DNA of 64,000 nucleotides, taken from the NCBI RefSeq assembly GCF_027409185.1, contig NC_084462.1, positions 43,348,679 to 43,412,678 on the forward strand, in the 5' to 3' direction. Position numbers and translations under genes: made by a program. Below are positions 1 through 11,399 of the stretch, piece after piece (position 1 is the stretch's first letter; every line of letters starts with the position of its first letter). The notes below the pieces were generated by a model, which did no database searches, was not told where the DNA came from, and was given only the letters and a program-made list of their open reading frames with translations. This stretch comes from Cynocephalus volans (lineage: Eukaryota; Chordata; Mammalia; Dermoptera; Cynocephalidae).

Positions 1-60
1 GTCAATATTTACAATTTGGAGTTGTCAGCCTTCTTCAAAGATAACGTTTTGGAAATCAAA
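1..60 (+). other. LINS1: LINS1 sequence upstream of the start codon
   Basis: These 60 bases precede the LINS1 ATG. The reading frame has no stop here but also no ATG. A weak possible acceptor AG lies at 27-28, without a strong pyrimidine tract. I read it as 5' UTR of the first coding exon, possibly with some intron at the left edge. The true 5' end of the gene is outside the window. Confidence 0.55.
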
Positions 61-459
61 ATGACAGTGTTCTCTGAAGTTTTAGAGCAGTTATACGAGA
101 AGGTCCTGCTTGGAGCGGCACTTGAAAATGACAGCCATGATTACATCTTTTACCTTGACCCAGCATTTTCAGATCAAGATCGCTCAACAGCCACCTCCTC
201 AGAAAGGCCAAACACCTGTGGTGTCCTTAGCACGCATCAGCCACTCCCTGTCAGTGTGGCTACCACTGCTGTAGCACCTGCATGTCTGGAGAGCAACTCT
301 CAAGTGCCCAGTGCCCGAGAAATAATGCTCCTTCAGTTAACAGTGATCCAAGTGATGATAACCAAGACACTGTCCATTGAAACTGAGTTTCTTGCAAAGG
401 AGAAATACAAAGATATTATTACAATTCTTTTAGAATCAGCTGAAGTCGATTCTAAATTA
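61..459 (+). CDS. LINS1: LINS1 coding exon 1 (residues 1-133)
   Basis: The exon runs from the ATG to TCTAAATTA and is followed by the donor GTAAGC at 460. It encodes the N-terminus, including [12 protein letters not shown], and ends on a codon boundary (phase 0). An open frame continues into the intron for a few codons, but the next exon resumes exactly where human LINS1 does (MFQNSDK). Confidence 0.95.
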
Positions 460-3400
460 GTAAGCCATTTATTATTTCTTTTAAAGATCTAGATGTTTAA
501 AGTGAAAGTTTTAAAAACATTCAGCAATCGTGTTTAAATGTATTTGTTTTCTTATAGCTCCGTATGTTCCAGAATTCAGATAAGTTGTTATCTCACATGG
601 CTGCCAAGTGCCTTGCATTGCTTCTCTGTTTCCAGTTGAGAGAAAAGGTAAGATAAGTAATCATGTTACTATTTCTTTAGTAGTTTAAAATGGCTCTTTG
701 ACATTTAATTTTACCCTTCAAATATTTGTATTAATAGAATATTTGCTCACATAATAGCATGTAAATCCACAAAAATGTAAGAATGGAATAATGTAGTGGT
801 GGCTTGTATCAAGGATTAGACTCTGAAATATGTTGTAAGTCATAATAAATCAGATTCTTAACCTGAGAGGTAGGTTTCACATCAGAGAGTTCATAACGTT
901 CTTCAGCTTCTCAGAGGAATAGGTAGACCCCTCCCCCCAAAAAAGTTTTGAGATGAAGCCCATTCTCACAGGTTTAATATAAATAAAATTCTGAGAATGA
1001 TCCTCAGCATAATGAAAAACAATTCAGATAAATTCAGAATCGGGTTTTTCTATTATCTCTGAATTAGTTAATAAACAAATCTAAGCATCTACTAACTTCT
1101 TTCAGCTATAATTGCTTGTTTCTTTCTTAAAATAGCATTTTTTTCCTAAATATAAAAGATAATGCTCATAGTAGAAAATTTGGAAAATGGGACAAAGTAT
1201 AAAGAATAAAATAAAAACTACACATCATTTCACCACCTAGAGATAACACTGCAAATATTTTCATGCTTCATTTTGATCCTTTGTCTCTTTGGCATATTGA
1301 ATTTCTTGACTTAAAGAATATTAGGACATTTCTGTTTCTTGTTGTTTTACCAAATATTATGCTTTTTTTGTGAGTAAACAGTGTTGTTTGCAGTTGTATT
1401 GTGTGTAGTAAGTAATTTATAATTGTAAAAAAAATATATTATAACTACTTTTTAAATTTTCTCACTTGTAGATAACATTAAGTAATTCCTGGATTACTTT
1501 TTGCCAGAAAAATCTTTCTGAATACTCTGAGAGTGATAATGTAGTATACTGCCTCTGGACTCTTACAGCTGTGATAAAAGAAATCTTTAAAGATACATGT
1601 TTACAAAAAACAGGTACGAATTACATTGCCCCATAAGCAATCATTATCTAGCTTCCAGGAGCATTATATTTATAATAAAGAATACACCTTATTTTGTAAT
1701 ATCTGAATGAAGTATGAAAAACTAAAGAATCTCTCCTCATATGTTTTGATTGAGGATAACCTTTTTAAATAGAAAAAAATTATAAGGAGAAAATTAAAGC
1801 TTTTTTAAAATATTTGTTTTAATTTATTTTTTCCTTAATTGACCCATGATAATTGTATGTATTTATGGAGTACAATGTGATATTTGTGTATATTTATACA
1901 GTGTGCAATGACCATATCACGGTATTTAGCATATCCATCATCTCAAACATTTATCACCTCTTTGTGTTGGAAACATTCAAAATCCTCTCAATTAGCTACT
2001 TGAAGTTATATAGTAATTTGTTGTTGATTATAGTCACCCTATATTGCTATAGAACACTAGATCTTATTCTTCCTATCTCTCTGCAATTTTGTATTTATTG
2101 AACACCCTCTCTCCATGTCCCCTCTCACCTCTCCTTACCAGTCTTCAGTAACCATTATTCTACTCTCTACTTCTATGAGATCAATGTTTTTAGCTTTTAC
2201 ATATGATTGAGGACATGCTGTATTTTTCTTTCTGTGCCTGGCTTATTTCACTTAACATGATTTTCACAAGCTCATCCATGTTGTGAATGGCAGAATTTCA
2301 TTCTTTTTTATGGCTGAGTAGTATTCCATTGCGTTTATACACCACATTTTCTTTATCCAGTCATCCACTGATAGACATTTAGGTTGGTTCCAAATCTTGG
2401 CTGTTGTGAACAGAGCCATGATAAACATGGGAGTGCAGGTATCCCTTCGACATGTTGATTTCCATGGATATATACCCAGAAGAGGGATTGCTTTATCATA
2501 GGATAGTTTTATCTGTAGTTTTTTGAGAAACCTCCATACTGTTTTCCACAATGGCTGTAGTAATTTACATTTCCACCAAAAATGAATAAGAGTTCTCTTT
2601 TCTCTGCATTTGTTATTTTCTGTCTTTTTGATAATAGCCGTTCTAACTGGGATGAGATGATGTCTTCTTATAGTTTTGATTTGCAGTCTCTGATGATTAG
2701 TGATGTTGAGCATTTTTTCTATACCTGTTGGCCATTTGTATGTCTTCTTTTGAGAGATGTCTGTTCATCTCCTTTGCCCATTTTTAAATTTGTTTTTTTA
2801 CTATTGAGTTGTTTAATTTCCTTTTGTATTCTGGATATTAATCCCTTGTGAGATGCATAGCTTGCAAATATTTTCTCCCATTTTGCAGGTCGTCTCTTTG
2901 CTGTGTTGGTTCTTTTCTTTACTGTGCAGAAGCTTTTTAGTTTGATGTAATCCCACTTGTTTATTTTTTAAAGCTTTTCATTATTGTATATCCCTTACAT
3001 AGTCTGATGCTATTAATATTTGTAAAATGAATGTTAACCATGGTTATTAGCTGTTAATGTGTATATGCTCATGTGTTCATGTTAGACGTAAACACCAAAT
3101 ATATTTTTTCATCTTATAAAGTGATGATTATAAAAATTAACTTGTAAAATTATGTTTTAAGAGGTCTTTGTTTTTCCTGTTGTCTATAATTACCATTTCT
3201 GTAATTGCAGAAATTCTAAAGCAGTTCCTGGCTCCTTTTGATACTATTTTTGAAGTGTCTTACAATTCCTTATTTTCTGAACATTTTGAAAATGTCCATG
3301 ATACTTCTAAATTAATAAACAGCTTGATGTGTTTCCTGGAATTACTTGAACTTCTCATAGCCTCCAGAATCTACATGAAGTTACATTTCACTTGCCAGAG

Positions 3401-6400
3401 GATTTTATTTTTGAAGCCTTCTTGTGTGCTAGACATTATTACGTGGCCTATTCAGGCATTTGTCAAAAGGAAGTTCATCATATTCATCAAAAAGTGTATT
3501 CTCTATAAAGTGGGTGAAGATCTCTTTCAAGCAACTATGCCTGCCTTAATGCCAGGAGACCATCATTTAGACATGGACATGTTGGCTTTAGCTAATGCTG
3601 TTTTGCAGGCTGTGAATTTGGGGTTGTTGAAGACATTGTCTGTTCATGGAAAACCTTCCTTCTTTGGAGGTGATGAAGTTCAGCCTGGATGTGAACATAT
3701 CTCTGGTCCAGATCATGTGATCCTTAGAGCAGTGAGCTTACTTATAGTGAAATCCTTAGAAATCAGGTTTCAAAATTGTACTTCAGCAAATGAAATAAAA
3801 GGTAATTCTCTGAGTTCCTTTTTCATGCAAAGAAATGTATAATTATTTACTTAAGTAAAATAATTCATAATTATCAAATGTCAGGACTAATATAAATTTC
3901 AGTAATTTAAGCTGTATGTTATCCTTGTTTATAATTTATTAAATTTTCTTCAGAGAGAGAGAACTAGAATTACTTTAAGTAACATGTCAGCTTTTTGTGG
4001 CTAAACTGAGTTTGTATGGCATAATAAATGACTTAAGTTAAAAAAAAGTTGCTCTTGAGTCATCTCAAAGTGATAGAAGTCGATTCATATTCAAATATTT
4101 GTAGTATTTTATTCGTATTATCTTTCATAAAATTAGTATACTTACTAGTGTAGATTATCGATAATTAGAAATTGAATTGAAATGTGTGAGATGTTATATT
4201 GAGGAAATTGCCGCATGTTAACATTAACATTATAACATTTTAACATTAGTTATAATTCTGTGCAGTTATAATTTACAACAGTAGGTGGCATCTGTTATAT
4301 AATTCAGTTTTAAATTACAGTTAAAACTCCCCTAAACCTTTCTGATTTTTGTGCTTAATAGTAGTAACTTCCTTTAATGCTTTAAACAAAAAATACATGA
4401 TTCTGTTATTTTGAAGGCAGAATTATGTTTGTTTGGTTGAATTGTTGCCTCTAGTAACAGTCAGCTGTGGCACCCAGTGAAGTGATCTCTGTTGTCTACT
4501 CATTCATACATGCTTTTAGCAAGAAAGCACCTAGCTTTTATTTCTCTGAGATAGTTATTTGGCAGTTGTGGCAAACAGATGATCTGGCTGTATATTTTAA
4601 ATGTATGCTCTTGGGTGAGTCACTTTTTTTCACTGAGCCACTGTTTCCTCACTTGCAAAATAGAAATACATAATCCCCAACTCATGGGACTTTTTGAAAG
4701 TGTGAATTGTGATAATGCATTTTAAATACTTTAGACACTATAAATTTATATATAGACAAGATATTATTAATACATTCATAAACTGTTGCCTGCACTTTGA
4801 AATTTGCATTTTTTGAAGTTGATTTACAGAGGTTCATGTCTGAGTTACTGACCTTCTTAAAGCCTCACCTTCCACCCTCTCTGCAATTACACAATACATG
4901 TGAATGGCTGTCTAGGGTCTTCATAGAACAAGATGATGACATGCTAGAGGCTGCTAAAGCATCAATGGGCATCTACCTAAAGTTGACCAGGTTAGTATAT
5001 TTTCAAGTAATTATTGGGCTACATACAAGCCAGGAAATAAAACATTTCTGAAAATGTGCTGGGCATATTATTTACTTTTCATCATTGGGGGAAAAATATC
5101 TTGTGTTTCCTAAGTTCCAATTCCCTTCTTTAACCCTGCCTTGCATGAAAATGAAATTACATTTGTATTATTATGAAAACTTGGCTAGCTAGGCAGATCA
5201 GGCTAGTAGAACTAGACTGGGATCTGAAAACATGGGTTCCTGTTTAGTCTCCACCTCTGTTTTACCTGTGTGAGTAGGAGTTAGGACGCTTCTCTGAATA
5301 TTAATTGATGTTTAAGACCTCTTTTCACCTCTAAGACTTACTTTTCTTTATTAAGCTTTTATCAGATGATTTTTGCCTTTTTAAAGGTGAGTACAAACTT
5401 GTAAATAATCAAAGGAAGTGTTCCAAATTTTCATTTTAATATACGATTGAATTTGGTCAGATACCTTCTTGAGGCAAATATCTGAAATTGGTTATGAAGT
5501 TATGTTACTAAAGATGTTTTATACTGATTCTGTTTCTGCTTTAGTAAAACAGCCATAGTTTGGGTAGTATCTTCCTGTGGCAAATATCTATAATTGGTTA
5601 CGAAGTTAATAACTGATGACCTTTTCCACTATTTCTGCTTCTGCTTTATTAAAACCCTAAAGTATTTGCTTTATTTCCATTTCTCTCTTGGCCTGGGAGA
5701 AAGGGATTTCTTACTAATGATTGGCAGCGCAGTATTTTTCAGCCAGTACTTACTTGTATTAAGACACTGCTGGCAATGGTTGCTTTCAGACTGTGTTTGG
5801 GACCAATTTTTAAACGGTTCTAATCAAGAACACAGAATTCCTGCATGTGATTTGAATGAGGCTCAAAAATGGTCAAATACAAATTCAGTCTGAAAATGCA
5901 CATGCCTATAAGAGTATAACTTAATTGTACTCAAAGTAGGCTTCTTACTCCTCAGGAAAGAGGAAGTCTCTGAGCTAAATTCACTTTGTATATGAATTTC
6001 TTGCTTTCTTAACTTTAGTTCAATGTGTCCAGAGAGGCATGTACTTGTGGCATATGTATTTTTTAAAAATGTAGCTGTACTAGTTAAGATTTTTTGGTTG
6101 TAAATGATAGAAAGCAACTCAAACTAGTTTAAGCAAAAAACAGAATTTATAGGGTCATAATTGGGAATTCTAAGAGGTCAAGTTGGCACTGGGTATAACA
6201 GTCTATACAGGGATTCAAATCATGTCATTGATTATTTATCTATCTCACATCTCTGAATTCATTCTCTGGCATGGCCATCAGCTGCTCCAAGCATACATCA
6301 GCCTTACTCTCATAATCTTTCATAGCTCTAGCAAAAGTTCCAGTGGGGGAGATCTGATTAGCCCACTTAGGTCACAGATCCTTGTCAGAACCAGCTATTG

Positions 6401-7643
6401 TGGCAAGAGCATGGGGTACTCTGGTCAGTCTGAGTCACAAACCCACCCCTGTTGAGTAGGCTCCAGCCCCCTCTTACCACATGGAATCAGTTACCTGTTA
6501 AGAATGAGGAATTCTGATGTCAGGATAACTGAAGACTTTTGTTGGGCAGACCAGAACTAGAACAACCAAAGTCAGTGGACTTTCTTTTCTTGAATCAGAT
6601 GTATTCAGAGTTTGTGAGGAAAGGAGTTGGTTTTGAATTTTTTCTTTTAAAGTAATGCATTGATTAAAAAGTAATCTAATAGGTGAATTTATGGGGTGTG
6701 AATTGTATCTGTTAAACCTGTTATTTTTATAAAAAATGATTAATCTGAGTTCTCCATTATTTTCATTTTCAGAGAATGTGAAGCTACTGAAAAGCTGACC
6801 CAAGAAAAAGAAATGTGGAACCATCACACACATGAAAATGGCTATAATCCTCACTGTATTTTCTTATTCTTCTTAAAAAATATAGGATTTGATTCTACAG
6901 TTCTTCTTGACTTTTTGATTTCATCAGAAACCTGTTTTCTTGAATATTTTGTGAGGTATTTAAAATTATTGCAAAAAGACTGGAATAATTTTTTCACCAT
7001 TTGCAAGTACTTTGATGCAACTGAATCTAAATGTGGCATAAATATTTGTAATTTTGTTCCCTCACTTATCCAAGACAGAAGCGCCAACCAAACAACACCT
7101 CATCGTTTGACTGCTCTTGATAGTCACATAAATGCTTCTTCTTGGGTCTCCTGGGCTTCTGAACCACTGAACCAGGTTATGATGTCCAAGAAGACCCACA
7201 CCATCGGGGCTCACGGTCTCTCTTCCTTCCATGCTTCTCAAAGTCTGGTAGATTATGACAGCTCTGATGATTCTGAAGTGGAATCCACAGACCAGTGTTT
7301 AGCAAACAGTAAACAGACATCTTTACAACAAGAAACGGTTAAGAAAATTCAGGACACAGCTGGGACAAGTAGGGATGAAAAAGAACTTATCCTAGAGCCT
7401 CAGTCAGGGTCTCTAGTTCCAGAAGAGTCAAATACTCCCTTCTCCATTGACTGTGAAGTAATCCCACATGATAATGTCTCTGATGTGGGAATATTTTATA
7501 GAGTAGTCAAGTGCTTGGAAGAACTACAAGGTGCCATTTACCGTTTGCAAAAGAAAAATCTATTCCCTTATAATCCCGCTGCACTTTTGAAGTTGTTAAA
7601 ACATATAGAGGCAATATATAATAAAAGTATGAACCCTTTGTAA
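61..7643 (+). CDS. LINS1: LINS1 (Lines homologue 1), complete spliced coding sequence
   Basis: Coding segments are 61-459, 558-647, 1472-1613, 3211-3801, 4819-4990 and 6773-7643. Together they give 2265 nt, or 754 codons plus TAA, close to the 757 residues of human LINS1. All introns are GT-AG and the phases match across every junction. The protein is recognised by close similarity to human LINS1 along its whole length, for example the N-terminal [16 protein letters not shown] and the C-terminal [18 protein letters not shown]. Most of it is helical (LINES_N region, roughly residues 200-465). Exon 7 carries a low-complexity acidic serine patch (SSDDSEVES, about residues 626-634). The last 50 or so residues correspond to LINES_C. 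Family knowledge: this is the orthologue of Drosophila Lines, a segment-polarity and Wnt-pathway modulator, and human loss causes recessive intellectual disability. The molecular activity is not established. ATG at 61 is the first ATG in frame and matches the human start (A at -3), but the frame is open back to the window edge. No frameshift or early stop was seen, so the gene looks functional. Confidence 0.96.
558..647 (+). CDS. LINS1: LINS1 coding exon 2 (residues 134-163)
   Basis: A 90-nt exon between acceptor CTTATAG and donor GTAAGA. It encodes [20 protein letters not shown] and ends in QLREK. It is too short to stand out as an ORF and was found by matching the human protein. Phase 0 at both ends. 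Confidence 0.94.
648..1471 (+). other. LINS1: LINS1 intron 2, no recognised element
   Basis: AT-rich intron between two short coding exons. I see no reliable repeat or RNA gene in it. Confidence 0.6.
1472..1613 (+). CDS. LINS1: LINS1 coding exon 3 (residues 164-211)
   Basis: A 142-nt exon after acceptor CTTGTAG, with donor GTACGA. It encodes [20 protein letters not shown] through [10 protein letters not shown] and ends one base into a Glu codon. The next exon completes that codon (TEILKQF), as in human LINS1. Confidence 0.94.
1805..2967 (-). mobile_element. 5'-truncated LINE-1 in LINS1 intron 3, antisense
   Basis: The minus strand encodes the C-terminus of L1 ORF2 (motifs [21 protein letters not shown]) with damage. 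On the plus strand this is preceded by L1 3' UTR sequence from about 1810 to 2260. An 11-bp direct repeat TTAAAGCTTTT flanks it at 1794-1804 and 2968-2978 and is a likely target-site duplication. The copy lacks its 5' two-thirds and is dead. It lies antisense in the intron, the usual tolerated orientation. Confidence 0.88.
3211..3801 (+). CDS. LINS1: LINS1 coding exon 4 (residues 211-408)
   Basis: A 591-nt exon after acceptor GTAATTGCAG, with donor GTAATT. It encodes [20 protein letters not shown] through [11 protein letters not shown], the main helical part of the LINES_N region. It ends one base into a Val codon. The open frame overruns both splice sites by chance. Confidence 0.95.
3802..4818 (+). 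other. LINS1: LINS1 intron 4 with a MIR near its 3' end
   Basis: AT-rich intron. Its only recognisable repeat is the MIR at about 4590-4735, listed separately. Confidence 0.6.
4590..4735 (+). repeat. MIR SINE fragment
   Basis: Shows the MIR core pattern in order: CTTGGGTGAGTCAC, then TTTCCTCACTTGCAAAATAG, then AATTGTGATAATGCATTTTAAA. Old and diverged. Confidence 0.6.
4819..4990 (+). CDS. LINS1: LINS1 coding exon 5 (residues 408-465)
   Basis: A 172-nt exon after acceptor TTTTGAAG, with donor GTTAGT. It encodes [20 protein letters not shown] through [15 protein letters not shown] and ends two bases into an Arg codon. The acceptor has a short pyrimidine tract, but the join restores the human-like sequence exactly. 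Confidence 0.94.
5215..5340 (+). repeat. MIR-like fragment in LINS1 intron 5
   Basis: Weak MIR-type order: GGGATCTGAAAACATGGGTTCC, a TGTGTGAGTAGGAG segment in the tRNA-unrelated core position, then a TCT-rich stretch and CACCTCTAAGAC. Diverged, so a tentative call. Confidence 0.4.
6060..6490. repeat. Ancient interspersed repeat, family not named, in LINS1 intron 5
   Basis: Contains a block of the type AACTCAAACTAGTTTAAGCA followed by AGAATTTATAGGGTCATAA, then GGCATGGCCATCAGCTGCTCC. This layout recurs across mammalian genomes as an old dispersed repeat. I cannot assign the family name with confidence. No coding capacity. Confidence 0.4.
6773..7643 (+). CDS. LINS1: LINS1 terminal coding exon (residues 465-754)
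   Basis: Begins after acceptor CATTTTCAG with [19 protein letters not shown], upstream of the first in-exon methionines, and ends at TAA 7641-7643. It carries the conserved [20 protein letters not shown] block, then a variable Ser/Thr-rich linker with the acidic SSDDSEVES patch, then the conserved C-terminal [16 protein letters not shown] segment. Confidence 0.96.
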
Positions 7644-7745
7644 AACAATGAGTGACGTTTTATTTCCAGGACCTATTTTTCCTTCATATAAATTGTGCCT
7701 CGATCAGATAATAGTGTAAAAATAAATTACTGCAAAAGGGCTTTC
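7644..7745 (+). terminator. LINS1: LINS1 3' UTR with poly(A) signal AATAAA
   Basis: A short AT-rich 3' UTR follows the stop. A canonical AATAAA lies at 7721-7726, about 80 nt after the stop, so cleavage is expected around 7740-7750. The downstream TTTCATTTTACC stretch could serve as a weak U-rich element. Longer 3' ends cannot be excluded. Confidence 0.75.
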
Positions 7746-7888
7746 TAAATCAGGTTCTTTCATTTTACCGTATTGGTAGCAGCTGCATGACTGAAAAAGA
7801 GACATCAAATGAAAAGTCACTTGGTATAGTTGTATACCACTTGAAATTTATGGTAGTTCAAACTTACACAAAATTTGGGGATGATTAT

Positions 7889-8322
7889 TGTATTAGTTTC
7901 CTATAGGGCTGCTGTAACAAGTTACCACATACTGGGTGGCTTAAAACACCTGAAGTTTATTCTCTTATAGTTTTGGAGGCTAGAAGTCCAAAATCAAGGT
8001 TTCAGCAGAGCCATGCTTTCTCTCGAGGTTCTGGAGAAGAACCCTCCCATCCCTCTTCCTAGCTTCTGCTGGTTGCCAGCAACTCTTGGTGTTTTTTGTC
8101 TTGGCACTGCATCTCCCTGAGTGCTGCTTTATGTGGCGGTTTCCCTGCGTGTGTGTCTGTGGCCAGTTTCCCCTTGGACACCAGTCGTTGGATGAGAACC
8201 CACCTAATCTAGTATAAACTCATTGTAACCTGATTACATCTGCAGAGACCCTCTTTCCAAATAAGATCACATTGACAGGTTCCAAGTGGACATGACTTTG
8301 GGGAGGACACTAACCTAGTACA
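7889..8322 (-). mobile_element. Solitary MaLR-type LTR (MLT1-like), antisense
   Basis: A 434-bp block starts TGTATTAGTTTCCTATAGGG and ends CTAGTACA. The layout matches an inverted MLT1 LTR: GGTGGCTTAAAACA, TTTTGGAGGCTAGAAGTCC, ATCAAGGTTTCAGCAG. TG...CA ends are present. The 5-bp flanks ATTAT (7884-7888) and GTTAT (8323-8327) differ at one base and may be the eroded target duplication. No internal retroviral genes remain. The subfamily is uncertain. Confidence 0.72.
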
Positions 8323-8639
8323 GTTATTATTTCCCTCAGGCATTTACACGTAAAATGATTTTTACACGTAAAAATTTTGCACATAATGTAATATCATAGT
8401 GATTTGGCTCTATGTACAAGGCCTACTCCAAATATGATTCTTTTTAAAAACATTTTAGTTTTTTAAAAGGTTATTTTGATATTTAAAATTATGAATATAT
8501 TCTATCTTCTTGAGGGGAAGCAGTGAATGCCATTTTTTATGTTTATTGGATTTGTAATATGAGCAGCAACTGTATTATGCTGTAAATTCTGTCGTGAAAG
8601 CCATGTAAAATGTCCTTAAAATAGTTTTTAAATGATCCT

Positions 8640-9395
8640 TTTATAGAGAAATATAAGGAAATCTGAACCTACTAGACTTTAAATATATCTTAAAGCTATG
8701 GTAATTAAAACAGTTTAGTACTTTATTCAGGTAGAAATGGAAATATTAATGGAACTGAATAGAGGATTGCTAATTTAAAAAAATAAGGAGATGCCGAATA
8801 GAAATACAAAGGTCAAAAACTGTTGGTAAGGATATGCATTTAGGCAGTTTATACTGTAATTTGAAAAGTACTTCAAAGAATATATATTCAGGGATGTTCA
8901 GTGCCACATTGTTTGTAAAAGCAAAAGACTAGAAATAATCTGGTTAAGTCAGAATTTATACACTCCATGGAATACTATATATGTGAAAGCATGAGTTGCA
9001 TTCATATTTGTGGATATGAAGCATCTCCAGTAAAAAAACAGGTGAATAGCAGGGCTGCCACTTGTTTAGGAAAAGAGGTGGGCAGGAGTAACACACATTC
9101 ATATGTTTATATATGTTTTCGTCCATTTATAAAATATGTATGAGGATATAAACTGACATATGAGGGTACTTTGAAAAGCTTGTGGGAAGATTAATATTAT
9201 CTTTTAATTCCATTTTTCACAGACTTTTTGTAGTACCCTCACATGTAAGAATATGTAGAAAGTCACAACAGTGGTTGCCTCAGGAGACAGGCCTGAAGTA
9301 GAAGATTTGACTTCTCATACCTTTTTGTACTCCTGTTTTTAGCTAGATACATAATTTTTTTAATGAAAATAACTTTAAGAAAAAACGGACATGTT
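8640..9395 (+). mobile_element. Old L1M-type LINE-1 3' end, split by a MITE
   Basis: Sense-strand L1 3' sequence is recognisable from GTTTGTAAAAGCAAAAGACT, CCATGGAATACTATATATG and the late CAGTGGTTGCCTCAGGAGAC. It is split by the small inverted-repeat element at 9157-9245. No open frame. Family-level call only. Confidence 0.6.
9157..9245. mobile_element. 89-bp mariner-like MITE with long terminal inverted repeats
   Basis: The left end reads CATATGAGGGTACTTTGAAA. The reverse complement of the right end reads CATGTGAGGGTACTACAAAA. The two arms pair for most of their length around an AT-rich centre (GATTAATATTATC). It has no coding capacity, and the size and TIR style fit a Tc1/mariner-derived MITE. 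It sits inside an older L1, so it inserted after that L1. The exact ends and TA duplication are not clean. Confidence 0.65.
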
Positions 9396-9854
9396 CCTAA
9401 GGGTATGTAAATATTAAATACATTATAACTCATGCTTATGAAGAAGTGTTTTTGACCTGTGTTTTTCTATAAAGTTAATAAGGAACCGTCAGCCCCTCAT
9501 TATATGTAAACTGAGGGAAAAGCAATCTTACAGGTATGCTACGTGTTGCTATTTCAGAATCTCTACATATGTAACTGACTCGAATGCAAGTCAGTTCTTC
9601 ACTCACTAAGCCCTACTGTTGCTAAACGTGACCCTTGGCTGTGTGGCGACTATCCTATGCCTTGCAAAGCATCCAAGAAATATTCTCCAATTTAGGCCAT
9701 AAAGGAACACATAACTAGTGCTGCTTGTCTGCGCAGTGAATTCCAAGTATACCCGCAGCGAGCAGTCTGTGACCCCATCCCTTCTCTGTCACTAAAAGCA
9801 TATGTGAGTCCAAATGAGCACAAAGTGTCATGAGTCTACTCTTATTTTAACTTA

Positions 9855-10130
9855 AAGCGTAAGAGATACAGAAAAGTGCACCTATAAGTATACAGCTTGT
9901 TGAATTTTCAGAAACAGCAAACTAGTGGAACCAGTACCCAGATCAAGAAGCTAACATTAGTGGCACCCAGAAGTCCCCCTTGGATCCCTTTCCAGTCACT
10001 ATCCACCCCTGAAGGTAACGTATCCTGAACTGAGACAACAGATTCTCTGTGCCTGGTTTTCTCTTTGATGTAAATGGAATCATAGATTATGTATTCTCCT
10101 GTTTCTGGCTTCTTCAGCATTATCTGAGAG
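9855..10130 (-). mobile_element. Old L1M 3' UTR fragment, antisense
   Basis: Reads as inverted L1M 3' UTR: GATACAGAAAAGTGCACCTA, CCAGTACCCAGATCAAGAAG, TGTAAATGGAATCATAGATT. No coding capacity remains. Confidence 0.6.
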
Positions 10131-10249
10131 TGCGTTCTAATTTTTTAAAAATATCAAGAAGCCACATATCAGCTATTATTAGTTACGAATTACTTGTGAC
10201 TTCTCAAACTTATCTATGGCATGCCCGGCTTTCTGGTATGGTGAGATTG

Positions 10250-10630
10250 ACAAACACCGGTCCAACAATAAAGTGTAGACTCGAACAGGTTATGCAGGAC
10301 CTTGTGCAATTGGCCCCACCTGCTTCTCCAGCCTCACCTGTGTTCTCCCCATCCACTGTTCTTACCAGCACAACCTTTTGCCTTTACTTATTCATTCAAG
10401 CCCCATCTTCAATGTTAGATCTGTGACACCTTCCCCTCTGTTCTGAACCATTAGATTGTACATGGTCCGTATTCTCTGCACTTTGCTCTTTCCTGTACTG
10501 TAGCATTTGTCACATTATACTTGAATCATTAGTCAATGGTCTTTCTATTTTCCAAGCTCTTTTTACATTGTCCCCAGTGGATAGTATCACATCTGTCACA
10601 TTATAGGCACACCACAAATGTTGAATAAGT
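10250..10630 (+). repeat. LINE-2 3' region
   Basis: Diverged L2 sense sequence: leucine- and proline-rich remnants, then TTTGTCACATTATAC and a final AAATGTTGAATAAGTGA typical of the L2 3' end. Confidence 0.55.
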
Positions 10631-10684
10631 GAGAAGAGATCCCTCTCCAAGGATTTGATAATCTACTGGGGGAGACAGATGTGC

Positions 10685-10890
10685 AGAGAATTATAGTCAT
10701 TAACACATTCACTTCCTGTATGCCAGCCACTATACTAAGTGCTCTTCTAATCCTCACTATAGTATTAGAAGATAGAAACTATTATGATCCCTGTTTTGCA
10801 GATGAGGAGATTAAGTAGCTTGCCCAATATCCCCTAACTGATAAAGTGGCAGAGCTAAGATAATGGATCCACGTACTCTGTTCCGACATC
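10685..10890 (+). repeat. MIR SINE
   Basis: Clear MIR order: CACTATACTAAGTGCTCTTC, TTATGATCCCTGTTTTGCAG, ATGAGGAGATTAAGTAGCTTGCCC, GTGGCAGAGCTAAGATAATGGATCC. Confidence 0.75.
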
Positions 10891-11170
10891 CTCTCATGCT
10901 CCTCTCCATAATTTATTCCCTGTCTTCAAGACAGAAGGTGAAGGATGTGCACTGTTGAAACCAAAATTGTTGTGGTTCTGAGTATGTGGGGTAGATGGTA
11001 TGATAAGTCACACTAGGAAAGCAAATTAGGGTCAGATCTTCCAAGACCTAGGATGCTGTGCTAAGGAGTTTTGATTATTCTACAGGCAGTAGAGAACTGT
11101 TGAGGTTTTTGAGTAAATGACTGCTTTTGTGTTTGAAGAAAGTGACTTCAGTGGCAATAGAGTGGCTAGA
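10890..11170 (-). repeat. LINE-2 fragment, antisense
   Basis: Inverted L2 pattern: GGGTCAGATCTTCCAAGACC, TAAGGAGTTTTGATTATTCT, GAGGTTTTTGAGTAAATGAC. Continues directly from the MIR. Confidence 0.5.
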
Positions 11171-11399
11171 TGGACAAGCAGATAGATGGGAAAGAATCTA
11201 GTGCAGAAGGCCCACTGAAGGCAGGGGCAAGGAGAATGGAAAAGGGTGATCCAGACCTTCTGCCTAACTGCCCCCATTGGGCTTCTCCACTCCAGACACC
11301 CACTAAGAAAACAGTAAAGGGCCCAAAATCAGGAGCAACAGAACACACAAGGACAAAACAAGAAAGGAGAAAACAATTTGGGAAGCTAAAAGGTAGGTA

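Noticed and set aside
16..60. LINS1 start at the TTG at position 16
   Set aside because: A non-ATG start is unlikely for this gene and the ATG at 61 matches the human N-terminus.
2264..2713. 149-aa minus-strand ORF
   Set aside because: It is the C-terminus of L1 ORF2 in a truncated, mutated L1 in LINS1 intron 3.
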